DNA of 64,000 nt. Source: Phallus indusiatus. Its lineage: Eukaryota; Basidiomycota; Agaricomycetes; Phallales; Phallaceae. The notes under the pieces are model-generated. The model was not told the DNA's origin, ran no database searches, and worked only from the letters and a program-made list of their open reading frames with translations. Below are positions 48,841 to 60,580 of this stretch, one piece after another. The stretch covers positions 62,001 through 126,000 of the forward strand of contig JAQFWX010000051.1 in NCBI GenBank assembly GCA_027605045.1, in the 5' to 3' direction. Position 1 is the stretch's first letter; every line of letters starts with the position of its first letter. A program made the position numbers and the translations under genes.

Positions 48841-49818
48841 TTGAGATCAAAGAGATTTGTCATCTATTTGTCCTCTATTTGGTTGATATCCCGCCTCCTT
48901 GTCGGTGTGCGACCAGGCGGGAACTGCTTGGTGGCCACTACGGAACAATTAAACGTTTTCCCCAACTCCTATCTGCTTCCATACATTCAATATATCATTT
49001 ATCGCTTGAAATCCATTGGTGAAAATGAGAAAAACCATCTTTTTGCCACCTGTAGTTCCCACGTGTATTTGAACTTTCTCCAATACCTTGTTCCTTCAGT
49101 AGAGAATATCGTTATTTCCCCTCTGAAATTTCCACCAAGTAAATCCCCTTCAACCTTTCATCCTATTCTCAACATATTATGCGACAAAACGCCCATTTAT
49201 AACTTTCCATTAGAGCTTGAGGGGATTTTCGCTACACAATCCGTTTCCTTCCCCAATTCTCCAGGAAGACATGGGCCTTTCCTCGAGCTCAATAACTCAT
49301 TCATCACATAACTAATATGTCTATGACAAGCGGAACTGTTATTTTTATCTCTCCATGTCGCTATATGCCTCCCATCGTACTACATGATCGCCCCAGTCAT
49401 TATCAGGTCCGCTGAGCAATGTATCGACTTCCAAACTCACTTTTTCAAATATTTATCTACCTCCTCGACATCTTCAACATCACCATCTATAGTTCAGCTA
49501 TCCATTCACCCGTTTCATAACTCACCGCTCGCTGTCATTATCCTTTCAGTTCGTTCACTGTCGAGCACTTACGCCGCCCCCTTCCGAAATTCTTTCGCCC
49601 CAGCCGATCTCTTGACCAGACGAAAAAACCATTTATTCCGGAACGTCAGGATATTCGCTCATGTTGTTGTATATTTCCGGCGCCGTAGGAGCCTTCATCA
49701 TGATCCGTGCTGTAGTCAATGTCGTACCTTCCCCCTCGTCGTCTTCCACCAGCAACAGCATTTCACCATTATCCGCATGACGCTTCACAATTTGCGTAGT
49801 GCTCTCAGCCGTTCCTAG
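48841..49818 (+). other. two open stretches without recognisable motif
   Basis: 48841-49311 (156 aa, begins MRSKRFVIYLSSIWLISRLL with a hydrophobic start) and 49384-49818 (144 aa, Ser/Arg/His-rich) are the longest open frames of this region. The first could be mistaken for a secreted or membrane protein, but the codon composition is AT-rich and no family signature or splice partner is visible. I would not annotate either as a gene without expression data. Confidence 0.25.
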
Positions 49819-52800
49819 ATAGTCGAGGGTCTTAGGATAATAGTTTGAGAAGACGCATCGAAGTTCTCATCCAGCTGGACTTCCGACAGAGCGTGCGTGT
49901 CATGTACAAACAACGTCCCCTCACTTACGTCTAACTGTTCTTTAGGTCTGTCAGACATCAGCATTAGTCGCTAGGGAGCTTCTAGTTGGTCTCCTATGGG
50001 TGGTAGTTGGGTGTTTGTTGGCGACCGGAGGGCATATGCAAGAAGGATTAGAGTATACTGGGGTCGCAAGCTCATTGACAGAGCGAGTCTCATGCTCTCG
50101 CCTCCAGCGTTATAGACTCAACTCAAAGTTCGTTTATATTTTCACGTAGAGAGGTACTGTCATTGTATACATCTTCTCATTGAATCTGTAGTCTGATGTG
50201 GTAAAAAGCAGCTCGTCGTACTGTGCGTTTGCGCGGAAAGACACTTGCTTCTTCAAGGTGTCTCTCATACTTGTACGATCTACGATTTTGGTCATATCCT
50301 TTGACCTATTGAATTATAAACTATCTCCGTTCACAGCCGTGCTTCCTCTCTGTAGTTTATTACTCTGTATCTTAAATCAGACGCAAAACTCTTTACAGCT
50401 TCAAAACTCGGTTGCAAGTGTAGCAAAATATCCAACGTAGATTTAGTGAGAGTAAGGTGAGAGTAAACGAATTTAGTCATGCGGATTTAGTCATGAGCGG
50501 ATTTTGGACTTGAAAATAAATAAAAAATAATCGAACTCGGAGGCCCAAGACTCAAGCGGTACTCTTACGCATTTCTGCTTGTTCCAGTAGTAAACCCATG
50601 ATTATTCCCAAACAAGCCTAGTATTGTACGGCGCGGCTTTCAGGGAATTCTTGCCATATAGAGGAGCGTATTTGATAAGTTATAATGCAATGGTTCTTTT
50701 CTTTCATATTCGAGAGCGCCTGTTTTTACGCCGTTTCTTTCGAGGGGGTGATACCAGTCGGCCGCTTTTAGCACCCTAAAGAATGGGTGGCTCGTCGGCA
50801 GTCGAAGGTCCCAGATCTCAGGGGTAAATTGCAAAGCCCTTTTTTCTCCTTCCTCAATTCAGTATTATTTTCCGTAAAAAAACAAAAAGACATCTTTCTT
50901 TATCGTCGGCAAAGCGGGGACACTACGAGGATCTACCATCCACGATCTCAGCTACATGACGCCACTTTCTTTTACGTATATCCCTTGCCTTGTACAAGGC
51001 ACCTGCGTGTTCTTTTTGAGAACATGTCTAAGTGACTTGGATAACCATGACGACGCCGAATGTCAAAAACTTCAATTACGATGCGACAATGACCGGGAAT
51101 TTACCCAAGAAAGGTTCCACGGTGCGATATGGATAAGCGAAGTCACCACACACATATCTGAAACGGTAATTTAAATAAAATCTATTGTATACATCAGTGC
51201 TGGATTCTTCAAACGGTGCATGTCGCCGAGTCTGCCACCCACTAACTATGGTCGTGATTTGACTTAAAAAAAAAAATTACCCGCCGCGTGGCTTTGAACT
51301 CGTGTCTTCTGAACATTTATTCAATTGCAGAAAAAAATAATAACTGCAAGTACTGAACTTCCGCGTTTCACAAATACTGAAAAAATTATGAGCTGGCCTA
51401 ATTTGTCGATATCGTTCTGGGACGAAATGTGTGCATGCGTCATCCAACTTGTGTTCCGTTTTTGAGCTCCGAACCAATATAAACCGCTTAGATACTACAA
51501 GCCACCAAGCTCAAAACCCGAGTTTCATCTTTTATATCATTCACATTTAAATTATATCAATATTTTCCTCTTGATAAATTTCATATTGAGATATTACCCC
51601 AGTTTATGCATCCCTTTGAGGGAAGGAAGGAATGCTTGGCCAAGAAGCATTAGTGATTGGCCCATCGCGGAATCGTGATTCGGGAAAAACATGCCGTGGA
51701 CTTGAAACCGCTCTACCAAAAACTGTATCTAGTATTCCCGCCGTATCCTAATATTTTTCTTCGCAGTTTGGATTAAATCCTGATTTCTCCGAATCATCGG
51801 GTTTATGTTATATTAATCTGGAATTCACATGACTCACAAAGGTGAGGCGGGCGTCGCGGGACCGAGCCGCCCCGCGCCACCGAAGCACGTCGGGGTCGGG
51901 AGCAAATTAAAGGCAGCTTTTGAACCAGGCATTCCCCGAACCAGTGCGCTCCACACTCGAATTCAGGGCAAAACCTTACGTGCATATTTATTTTTTCCCA
52001 TAATTCTGCCAGAGCACAGCCATACTGCGCCTTCTTTAGGACATCTCGGTCTATAGTTTGACGTGGGCCGCCTTACGCGCTCGCCGCGTGTGACTTCGAC
52101 CAGTAATTGATACCACCTAGGGATACTTCGTCAGGAGGCGGCCATTTTCATTGGCTCTTTTGCCACAAATTAGCATTTCGCGTTCTTCCTTAGCCTAATT
52201 AACGAACAAATCAAATAATAAACAAAATATAATCAACATTATACGAACATGAGAAGTTCACTAAAATGTTCATGGGATACCCCCCAATCATTCGTTTTCA
52301 TCCCCTGCCACTTCATTCTCCCGAAACAAAACCCTCCCATAACTATTAACATACTCGGAATTTATTGGAAAATTCTTCTTTGAAATCACGCTTTAAATTG
52401 GTCAAATTCAACGGATTTAGAAGTATTTACCGTATCTGCATCAACCTTCCACGTTCCTGATAACACTGGGCCCCTGTTACCACAAAACAATAAACGAACG
52501 AAGTGAAAAAAGGTATGCAGAAAAATCCCTGAACTTCCTAATATACTTCTTTTTTTCAGCCTACATTCCACCATATATGCTTCGTCAATTTCAATCCACT
52601 AACAAGTCCACTGCTGCCGAAATCGAGATCCAACGTTCAAAACGTTTCGTAGACGGGTTTTCATGGTATTGGTTTACGTCTTTCAAATATAGAATTCACT
52701 GATGGACTGAAAGTAGGTAATAATTCTATTGGCTTTCTTTATCAGAACTTTAGTTCGCGCGCTCAATTTTTGGGAACACTCGGTTTGTTCCAATGGAAAG

Positions 52801-53120
52801 GGAAGGCCTCGTGCCCTGTGAAAGACACTTTTCGAACATCTTTCCCCCCCCATTTACTATCTCAAACTTCCCCCTCAAATTTGACGTCCCTCACTGCATT
52901 CTCCTACCAAGAAACGACGAAGAAACAGCGCCCAATATCCCTCCCCCCCACGGACGTTATCGTGCAAGACGATGACTCCAGCCACAAACGTACAGACATT
53001 CCCTTTACTTCCCTCGCACAACCACTCCGTTTTTCACTCTATTCATTCTTAACATACACCCAACGACCTCACCCTTGACGACGATCAACACCCATCCCAA
53101 TTTGCGCCCAACGCCCAAGC
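49819..53120. other. gene-poor region, part 5
   Basis: No supported gene. 52840-53100 is C-rich with CT-rich text like a promoter, and it leads into the open stretch that begins at 53124. Confidence 0.4.
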
Positions 53121-53123
53121 CAC

Positions 53124-53249
53124 ATGCCGGCATTATCGCCCCTCGTCATCCTCAATGAAGACTGCCTTCCTGAGGACGTCAGCAGTAAATTCTACATCTT
53201 CAAAACTCACGGACAAGATTATCTTAGTAGATCAGGATACGCTGGAGAG
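53124..53249 (+). pseudogene. possible first exon of a lost gene
   Basis: From ATG 53124 the frame reads MPALSPLVILNEDC, then DVSSKFYIFKTHGQDYLSRS and GYAGE and meets GTGAGA, a good donor. A C-rich promoter-like stretch precedes it. Downstream text (YKVVRCVVNDNGALKLLIPQ at about 53303) also reads as protein, but the phase of the visible acceptors does not join the two, and a tandem duplication follows. Unknown family. Confidence 0.3.
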
Positions 53250-53394
53250 GTGAGAAGAGCTCCCGTCTCGCCGCTCCCTGGCACTGACAGGATGAGCCTA
53301 CAAAGTCGTACGCTGTGTTGTCAACGACAACGGTGCTCTGAAGCTCCTTATACCACAGCGGTTTCCGCGCTCTATGGCACGGTCATCAGCTAAG

Positions 53395-53721
53395 AGCAAC
53401 GACAATACCAGGCTCCCAAGAGGGAAGAATCTAATCTGCCCTTCGGGCGTCGTGTCGTACATATGTCTCCTTCTCCTGTGCCGTACCCGTGCGCTCACTT
53501 TTCGTCTCTTTCTTTTTAAGTTCAGCTATTCTATTGTCCAAGTGTCATTGGGATAGCCAAGAACAACGACAACATTAGGCTCGCAGGAGGGAAGAATCTT
53601 ATCTCCCCTTCAGACGTCGTGTCGTATGTCTCGTTCTCCTGTGCTGTACCCGCCCGCTTACTTTTCATCCCTCTTTTTATAGGTTTAGCTATTTTATTGT
53701 CGAAGTGTCATTGGGATATTA
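53395..53721 (+). repeat. tandem duplication, two copies of ~165 bp
   Basis: Copy one (about 53395-53559) and copy two (about 53560-53721) share AGGGAAGAATCT, CGTCGTGTCGTA, TTCTCCTGTGC, CAGCTATT/TAGCTATT, and AAGTGTCATTGGGATA in the same order, with perhaps one difference in six positions. The copies abut directly. Confidence 0.8.
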
Positions 53722-56700
53722 AGACAACATTCCTCAAGAAGAACTATCCGTTGCGAAGGAGCCGTCTTGTGGCACCACTCAAGTCATCCTCGGAGAAGTG
53801 CATCAAACGCATGATTCACCACTGAACGTCAGGTATTATGACTGATTTTATTTACTCTATCTTTGAACTTACAGATCCTCATCGTAGCTATGCAATTGAT
53901 TGGTTTGTTCTTCTGCAGATTCGTTCTCCAAAGGACACGTGAGGTGATGGCACGGATGACAGATTGACAGGTATAATACCCTCTACCGCGTGTCTGTCCT
54001 ATCTTCCCATGACTGATTGCTGTTTTTATATTACACATAGCCGTGAATATATCTTATTCTACGGAAATACTGGCCAACGCGAGAAAGCACGCTAGTTATT
54101 CAACGATGTTCGGGAAGGCGTGCACCTAACCCTAATTGACATTTTTGGCCAAGAGTTTATCACAATCTCCTTTTGAGATTTAACTATAATACTCCTAAGG
54201 ATATAGCGAACGATATATCCACAGCTATAAAATGTCTATCTCAAATCACCGCCGATAACACTGCCTCTTAAAACAGCCCACTCCGCAACCTATACAAAAC
54301 TAGACGCTCTCCCACAATGAAGAGGAACGTTATAACGACTCCTGAGACTAATCATGACACGTCAAGCTCACGATGACCTTCAACGTTATCCACCTGCAGC
54401 TCCCCACTGGACGACGCCCCTTCATCGGCATCGTTGCGCGGCGTGCCGCGTACCCAAGTTGAACCAGCACCAGCACCAGCTATAGCAACTTCCAGGTCAC
54501 AATACATCCAGGTTCGTTCCCAGTGCTCGTGCAATGACGCAAGACCCCAAAATCTGGCACTGGAGACTCACGACGTTGCCACGACACATAAAACAATGGA
54601 CAAAGGCTGACGCTGACGCGTTGACGATCTCTCTTTAGGACGCAGCAGTCTGTGGCAATAACAACGACTTATGTACCTTACAATGCCTTCTTTAGGTGAG
54701 TAAATTGACCTTCATTGATATATAAATGGCGAGGGTTAATTGGCGCGTAGGTTCTTATTGTGAAAATCTACACTAAGAGAGATGGAGATTCGACTCCTCT
54801 CACCACGATGGCACGTGCGCTCTTGATCGCACTAAAGCTGAACAATTGTCAATGTGCTGTCAACAAACATGATCCGAAGCGCGAAACGTTATTTAAGCTC
54901 GAAGACTTTTCATTGGTAAATCCTCTTCACTACGGACTAAACTTAAAGGGGATTCAAAGCTGATTGGCGTGCTAGGTACTACTAGGAATATCCTGATGCA
55001 ACGGTTCACCGAAATCAAAGCACACACCAAAGATGCTGCGGGAGCCTAGTCAGCAACACTACGAGTATGAAGAACTGATTGCATGGCGCGATGGACAAAG
55101 GATCCGAGCACGCCCGTCACTCGGGTTCTGAATCAGCAGCGGGACTCGATTCTCATGAGCGGTAATCTCGTCATTCAACCTAAAGAGAATAAAAGCTAAT
55201 CGTAGATACGCAGAGGAACTTCTGTTTCAACTTTCAATTAATCGTTTTCATTCATAATCAACTACGTGGAACCTCAAGAAAGCATGTGGTCGACAGAAGC
55301 AATATGCAGGAGAAGGACTCCCGGAAGTGCCCAAAGTCGTTAAGGGTCCAGGCTATAATCATCAGATTGTCAATCTACATGTCAGTAATCCACTTTCATA
55401 ATATCGCCGTCGCAGTTCTATTAAAAGCGTTTCAAATGATGCAGATCTACATAACTTCCCGTGCCACGAGACTGTTCATTAATTCACCCGTGGACCCTCA
55501 AGCGGCACTTGCATCTGTCAAGTACTAGGCTTCGCTGAACCAGAGATGGAAACTCCGTACTCCCAAAAAAGAAAAATATTTATTTGAAATCCACAAGACC
55601 GCGTAAAGTTTGATCACTTCTCAAAGCTCCAATACTAGGGATCGATCTTGCAAGAGTCCACTTCGCAGAACCGTACAACTTGAAATCAGCAACCAGACCA
55701 GGGTGAGTTCCTCCCAAGAACCTCCCACATTATCGAAAGATGTGATTTCTGATCGTTCGCTGCCAGATTGAAGATTAACGTCGTCGAACAACATGATCTT
55801 ATGATGAAAACCACCCCGACGCCCCTCTTCGCAACGAGATGCACATGCATGAATGGATGAAACTTGCGAAGCATTTCCAGATTGCAACTCTACGAAGACC
55901 GTGGATGAACGAAGACATATGACCAATCAACCAGTTGCCTAGCTCTCAACCTACATGATAGACCTCGCACATTAGGGACGTCGGAACGAAGAAACGAAGG
56001 GGAATGTTCAACCTTACTACGATGGTCCATACTTTCATTCTCCTTCACACTTATTCTTTTTTTCCGCCTAATCCTCCCAAACAAAGAGAGAGAGAAAAGA
56101 AACGGGATAATATTCTTGCCACCCTCACCTTCACGTTTCATTTCTTCGGTTTTATTTCATTTTTCATTAATATTATTATGAACGTCACAGTGTATCATGA
56201 AAGGGAATAAAGAAATAGAGAGAGAAAATAACGAAAGAAGAATACCATTTACTTCCCATATGTCCACGCGACTGAATACGATATCTGCGGGCTCGCGGTC
56301 CAAAGCGGTCCTTATTCTCCCCCCCTCCTTCGTTAAGAAGGTCCTCCACTGGCAGCTTCGACTCTGGTCAAGAGAAGCCTGAAAAGGAGAAGGCGCGAGC
56401 GGATGTGAATGCGTTGCAAGACGTAAGACAGAGTGACACCGATTTTCTTTTTTTAATTATTATTGAGAAATGTCAGTTTCATCCGGGTCCGCTCGTCTTC
56501 AGCGTACACAGTTGAGAGAGGAGTGGGGAAAATCGGAAGAAGGGAGCGGATAAATTGGGGATTGTCAAACAGTGCATTCGTGAAAGGGCTGAGAGTGGCA
56601 AGATAAAGTTGGTCGATCTACGATTCTTTTAAAGATCTTTTTTTTTTGCATATGATGTTGAACAGAGTGACTATTGATCACGACGGAGACATACTTACTA

Positions 56701-58607
56701 CTCGAGGTACCTATCACGCGCCCCCCACCAAAACGGGTTTCATCCACCTATATATCATCATCAATTTTTTACAATAGAAAAAAAATTAAAGATGATAGTC
56801 CCCCCATCCAAAATTTTTGTGAAAGGAGTTATTCGATATGCAAGATTGAAATTAACCGCTTATTTATTATTACTCTAAGTGATATAGGAAAGCGGAGATT
56901 ACTACTCACCACATTAAAAGAAAGAGCTCCATGCTTTCAAGGATCGACTCGCTCGCCCAGGTGGGTTCTCTGCAACGCCATAGCCCACGCCCGGACCATG
57001 ATCACGGTCCCCGTCCATCATATTGCGGCTTGATTAGCACTGACTCAGTCGGTCCCGGCGTAGTGAATAGTCGTTACCAAGAAAGCGATCTACTGCTATA
57101 GAAAGGCTAGAAGATTTTCCGCTACCTTGTTTTATTTAGACTCGAACTCCGAGGTCTAGAGCATTCAACAGAATTGCAATACATTACAATTGCACAGTAA
57201 TGTACATATTGTTGTGACGACGGGCTTGAAGACGCGGCGGATACTTACTACGAATAGAATATTTTTTTTAGTATTGACAAGCGCGTCGGATGACAGGTTT
57301 GTAAGCGCTCTGCAGCAGTGCCCTTAATCTGGTGCGAAATTCATCGGCAATAGACACAAGCCAAGTATATATTTTCGCTTTTTATATATCGTATTCCTTT
57401 TTTTTCGAGTATGCGAGGAGCTTTTGTCCGAATCTAACGCAGTTTTTTGTGGATAGATCTGAGATTGCGATGGCTCAAACCTTGTATATATTTGTTCGTT
57501 AAATAACTCGATGTTTGTTCTTCCGCTTGCGGATACTGCATCCTTGACATTTGCCTGTATCCACTGCGAGTATAATGTGCACGGCGAGGGGGTAATTACA
57601 CCCCGCCGGGCATGGTCGTGGGTGGGTTGATGTGAGTGACGATCATGCATCTTTTGGGACTAGTTCAAAAGGGTCGAAAGAGAGAAGGAAGAAGCAGAAG
57701 AATACCATGTCCATATGATCAAGTTATGTGATATGTACTTCATCTGCCCAAGTAATAATGTATGATAAGTCACTTTTTGCGACGGTGATCAAACAAAAAC
57801 TCGGACTTAAGAAATGCGCGCTCCCGCAAGCTTAACAGGGTAATTCACCCGAAACCAGCATTGAAAGCCTAGCGTCATGCTTTGAAGTATAAATTTTTTT
57901 TCCTTGATGTTTTGGCGTGGACCTGAGGCTACATATAGAAAGCTGTGTGCTGGGCGCTGAAATAGGCGCCCTTTCCGTGACATAGTCCGCATTGTTCCGT
58001 AAACACGAACGAAGAATAATTTTTGATGATTTGAATGGGTTAACCAACACGCTATGTATTTATTTATGTACCACTGACACAACTAATTTTCCTGTTTAGA
58101 TGAATGAATCGTTCTTAGAGAAAAAGAAAAAGAAACACAGTTCGTACAATCGCAATGGCAAATAATGGCTTCTTTATCACAGAAGCAAAGCAGCGCAACA
58201 AGCAAGACATATGCTGCATAGCAATTCAGTTATCTGGGCTGTCTACTTGACTTTTTAGTTTCATTCCGCGCGACGGTCAGGTGGAAAAAAAAGTACCAAA
58301 ACTTATGAACAAGTACGACATCAAAAGCTGTGTCCACCATCAGATCTCAATCTCTGGAACGGTGAGAAAGTTACTTCTTAGCCGAATTAAGTACTTACGA
58401 TTACTTGTCATTTTTTTTTCTTTGATTATTTTCCAGAGAATTAAATTTTTCGTCGCTTGGTCTTGTCTCGTTCCATGCCGAACTCCTGGCCAACGTAAAA
58501 TTCTTCCTCATGTGTTTTTGCAGAGATTTCGATTCAAATTAACCAGGAAATTGGATCTTAACTTGTCCGTTTTCATACAAAGATGGATGACGACGACTCT
58601 TATTTGA
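53722..58607. other. gene-poor region, part 6
   Basis: No supported gene, RNA or element. The longest open stretches (55621-55926 minus, 56674-57033 plus, 57324-57650 minus, 58281-58607 plus) have no motif. A tRNA-like fold at about 54725-54805 was examined and rejected. Confidence 0.4.
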
Positions 58608-58609
58608 AG

Positions 58610-58743
58610 TCGGTGGTTTTTTTCCCCAAGTTTCGCTGCCCTCTCTTCCTCTCCGTCCTCCCCTCTTTTTTTCCATCCTCGTCGTTGCTTCAATCGCTGT
58701 AGCTCTTCATTCTCATATCTTCTTCACCGTCGTCACCGTTTCC
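58610..58743 (+). promoter_or_regulatory. CT-rich core promoter of the second zinc-finger gene
   Basis: A pyrimidine-rich stretch (CCCTCTCTTCCTCTCCGTCC and TCCCCTCTTTTTTTCC) lies 50-110 bp upstream of the ATG at 58744. Such CT tracts often mark transcription starts in fungal genes. Confidence 0.5.
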
Positions 58744-59758
58744 ATGACACAATTGCCCTACTACTCCGACGATTCGTCTTCTCCATCCGGAGAGTCCGTT
58801 CAACCGGCAACCCTTACGCCACCCCACGTCTACAAAGCCATCCTTCCCAATGTCGTTGAAGAAGACCTCGACTCCTATATCTCATCCTACAAGGACGACA
58901 GCCTCAAATACGTCTGCAACTATCCCGTCTGTAAAGGCCGTCGTGACTCCAAGACGAAGCAGCACCTCTCAATTGCTGTTTTTACAAGCAAAAGCAATGC
59001 TCGTAATCACGTCAGGCGGGATATGAACATCGTTGACGCGTTTAAATGTAGCTGGTACGCGGACACCGTCTCAACGCTTCCTCTCGCATGCTCTAAACTG
59101 ACTGTTTATTTTTTTCTTTCTGTTCTTTTTCAGCGGTCAGACATTTAGCTCGGAAGATAGCGCCAAGCGCCATTGCAATACAAAATCAGCGGGCAAAGTA
59201 CACGAATGCCCTGAATGGTGCGTACGCAGTTGCGGCTAAATTAGCTCGTTTCGCTAAAACCGCGAAAAAAAGCACCGGCTGATCAGACTTTGTTTTTTCC
59301 TTTTTTCTAGTGGTCATGGCTTTGAAAGAAAGGATTACTGGGAAGTGCACGTAAAAGAGAAGAAATGTCGAAGAGCGAACAGAATCACCCCACCGCAACA
59401 ACTTCCGCCTCCACCACCATCTTCGTCATCCCATTCCCATTCTCATTCTCCGTCACACTCTCACTCTCATCCCCATTCCCCAGCTGAACTTCAACATCAC
59501 TCATTTCACGTCCGGTCCACCCATTATTCACCACCCCAATACACTACTCATTTAGGTTTAATCGACATGCATCCGGCAGCGCCGTCATCGCCACTATCGT
59601 ATAATCATTATAATAATCCTCCCTACCACCATTCTTCTCCGCAGTGCGGCGTCATGCAAATGCATTATTCAAGCACACATATGGACTACGGCATGCACCA
59701 CAACCATAGCCATCATCACTCTAACGCTTACGCATCTTGCTCGGCTTCTTACTATTAA
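58744..59758 (+). CDS. His/Ser-rich zinc-finger protein (ZF-B), paralog of ZF-A
   Basis: Model: 58744-59054, 59134-59217 and 59311-59758; 280 aa. The N-terminus MTQLPYYSDDSSSPSG leads to a short acidic segment (VVEEDLDSYISSYKDD). Three zinc-binding units follow: YVCNYPVC...FTSKSNARNHVRRD, FKCSCGQTFSSEDSAKRH, and HECPECGHGFERKDYWEVH ending KKCRR. The tail is rich in Pro, Ser and His (HSHSHS runs) and could bind metal or drive assembly. Both introns split the second Cys codon of fingers 2 and 3 (TG|C and TG|T), at the same places and phase as in ZF-A at 31024, so the two derive from one ancestor. Finger 1 has a longer loop than in ZF-A. Probably a nuclear regulator; targets unknown. Confidence 0.82.
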
Positions 59759-60580
59759 TTCCCCCCTTTCGTCTCAGAACCAAAAAATAAATCAAAGTCA
59801 TTTTTATCTCTCATCTTGCTGCTCTTCATTGTCTTTTCATTGTCTTTTCTCTCTGTTTGTTTTGTGTCCAAATTAAAAAGAAGAATCTCCTTCGACCTTT
59901 GCTCTTTTTGTTTGTTTTCTTTCCGTCCAATCTTCGATTTCCTTTGTTCTCTTTTTCATCACCCTTTAAAAAACTAACTCATTATCTTACGCCAAGTCTT
60001 TACTTCTAGTCTTTAATATCCCATCCTTTCGACAACCCTTTTTTAATTAATCATCGTCATCACCCATCATCATTCATCATCATTCCATATCTCACTTAAA
60101 TTTTTCTCTCTTCAATCAGCCCTTTCGCCTTTCTCAAATTGCAACCTGGCAAATGAAAGTAATAACTGTATTATTAGCACAGCGCAAAATACATCCCTTA
60201 TATATACAAGCTATCGAATGCTCATGCTTTGTCATTTTTGATATAGTAGTCGCACAATATAATACAGAACTGTAAATTTCAATTCTCATTTGATATTTGA
60301 ATTTGAAAGTTTCAAATTGTTAGAAGGAGAGAAAAGGGGCGACTTTTAAGATACATGAGATACTTTATATTAAAATACATAGAAAGCGTTATAACATGCA
60401 TGTATGTACGGACGTCCGGGGCGTAACAATGACAATGACAATGAAAGAAGCATAAATGGCACCGAATGAAGAAGGGCTCGGAGAAGAAAGGTTACTGCAG
60501 TAAAAGTGTAAAGTAAAACGAAACTCGTGATCAATGAGCATGTTCATTACGAATCATTAGAAAGAAGACGACCAAAGCCG
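59759..60580. other. convergent 3' region
   Basis: Between the convergent ZF-B and the membrane-protein gene. T-rich and CT-rich text; no gene or RNA seen. Confidence 0.5.

Noticed and set aside
54725..54805. tRNA-like fold: GGCGAGG at the 5' side, TTAATTGG, and GGAGATTCGACTCC near CCTCTCACC
   Set aside because: The acceptor stem has a mismatch, the anticodon arm gives a loop of about 15 nt, and no internal promoter boxes fit well. No anticodon can be assigned.
57120..57200. GACTCGAACTCCGAGGTCTAG-like text suggesting a minus-strand tRNA T-arm
   Set aside because: The T stem does not pair and no acceptor or D arm could be found.
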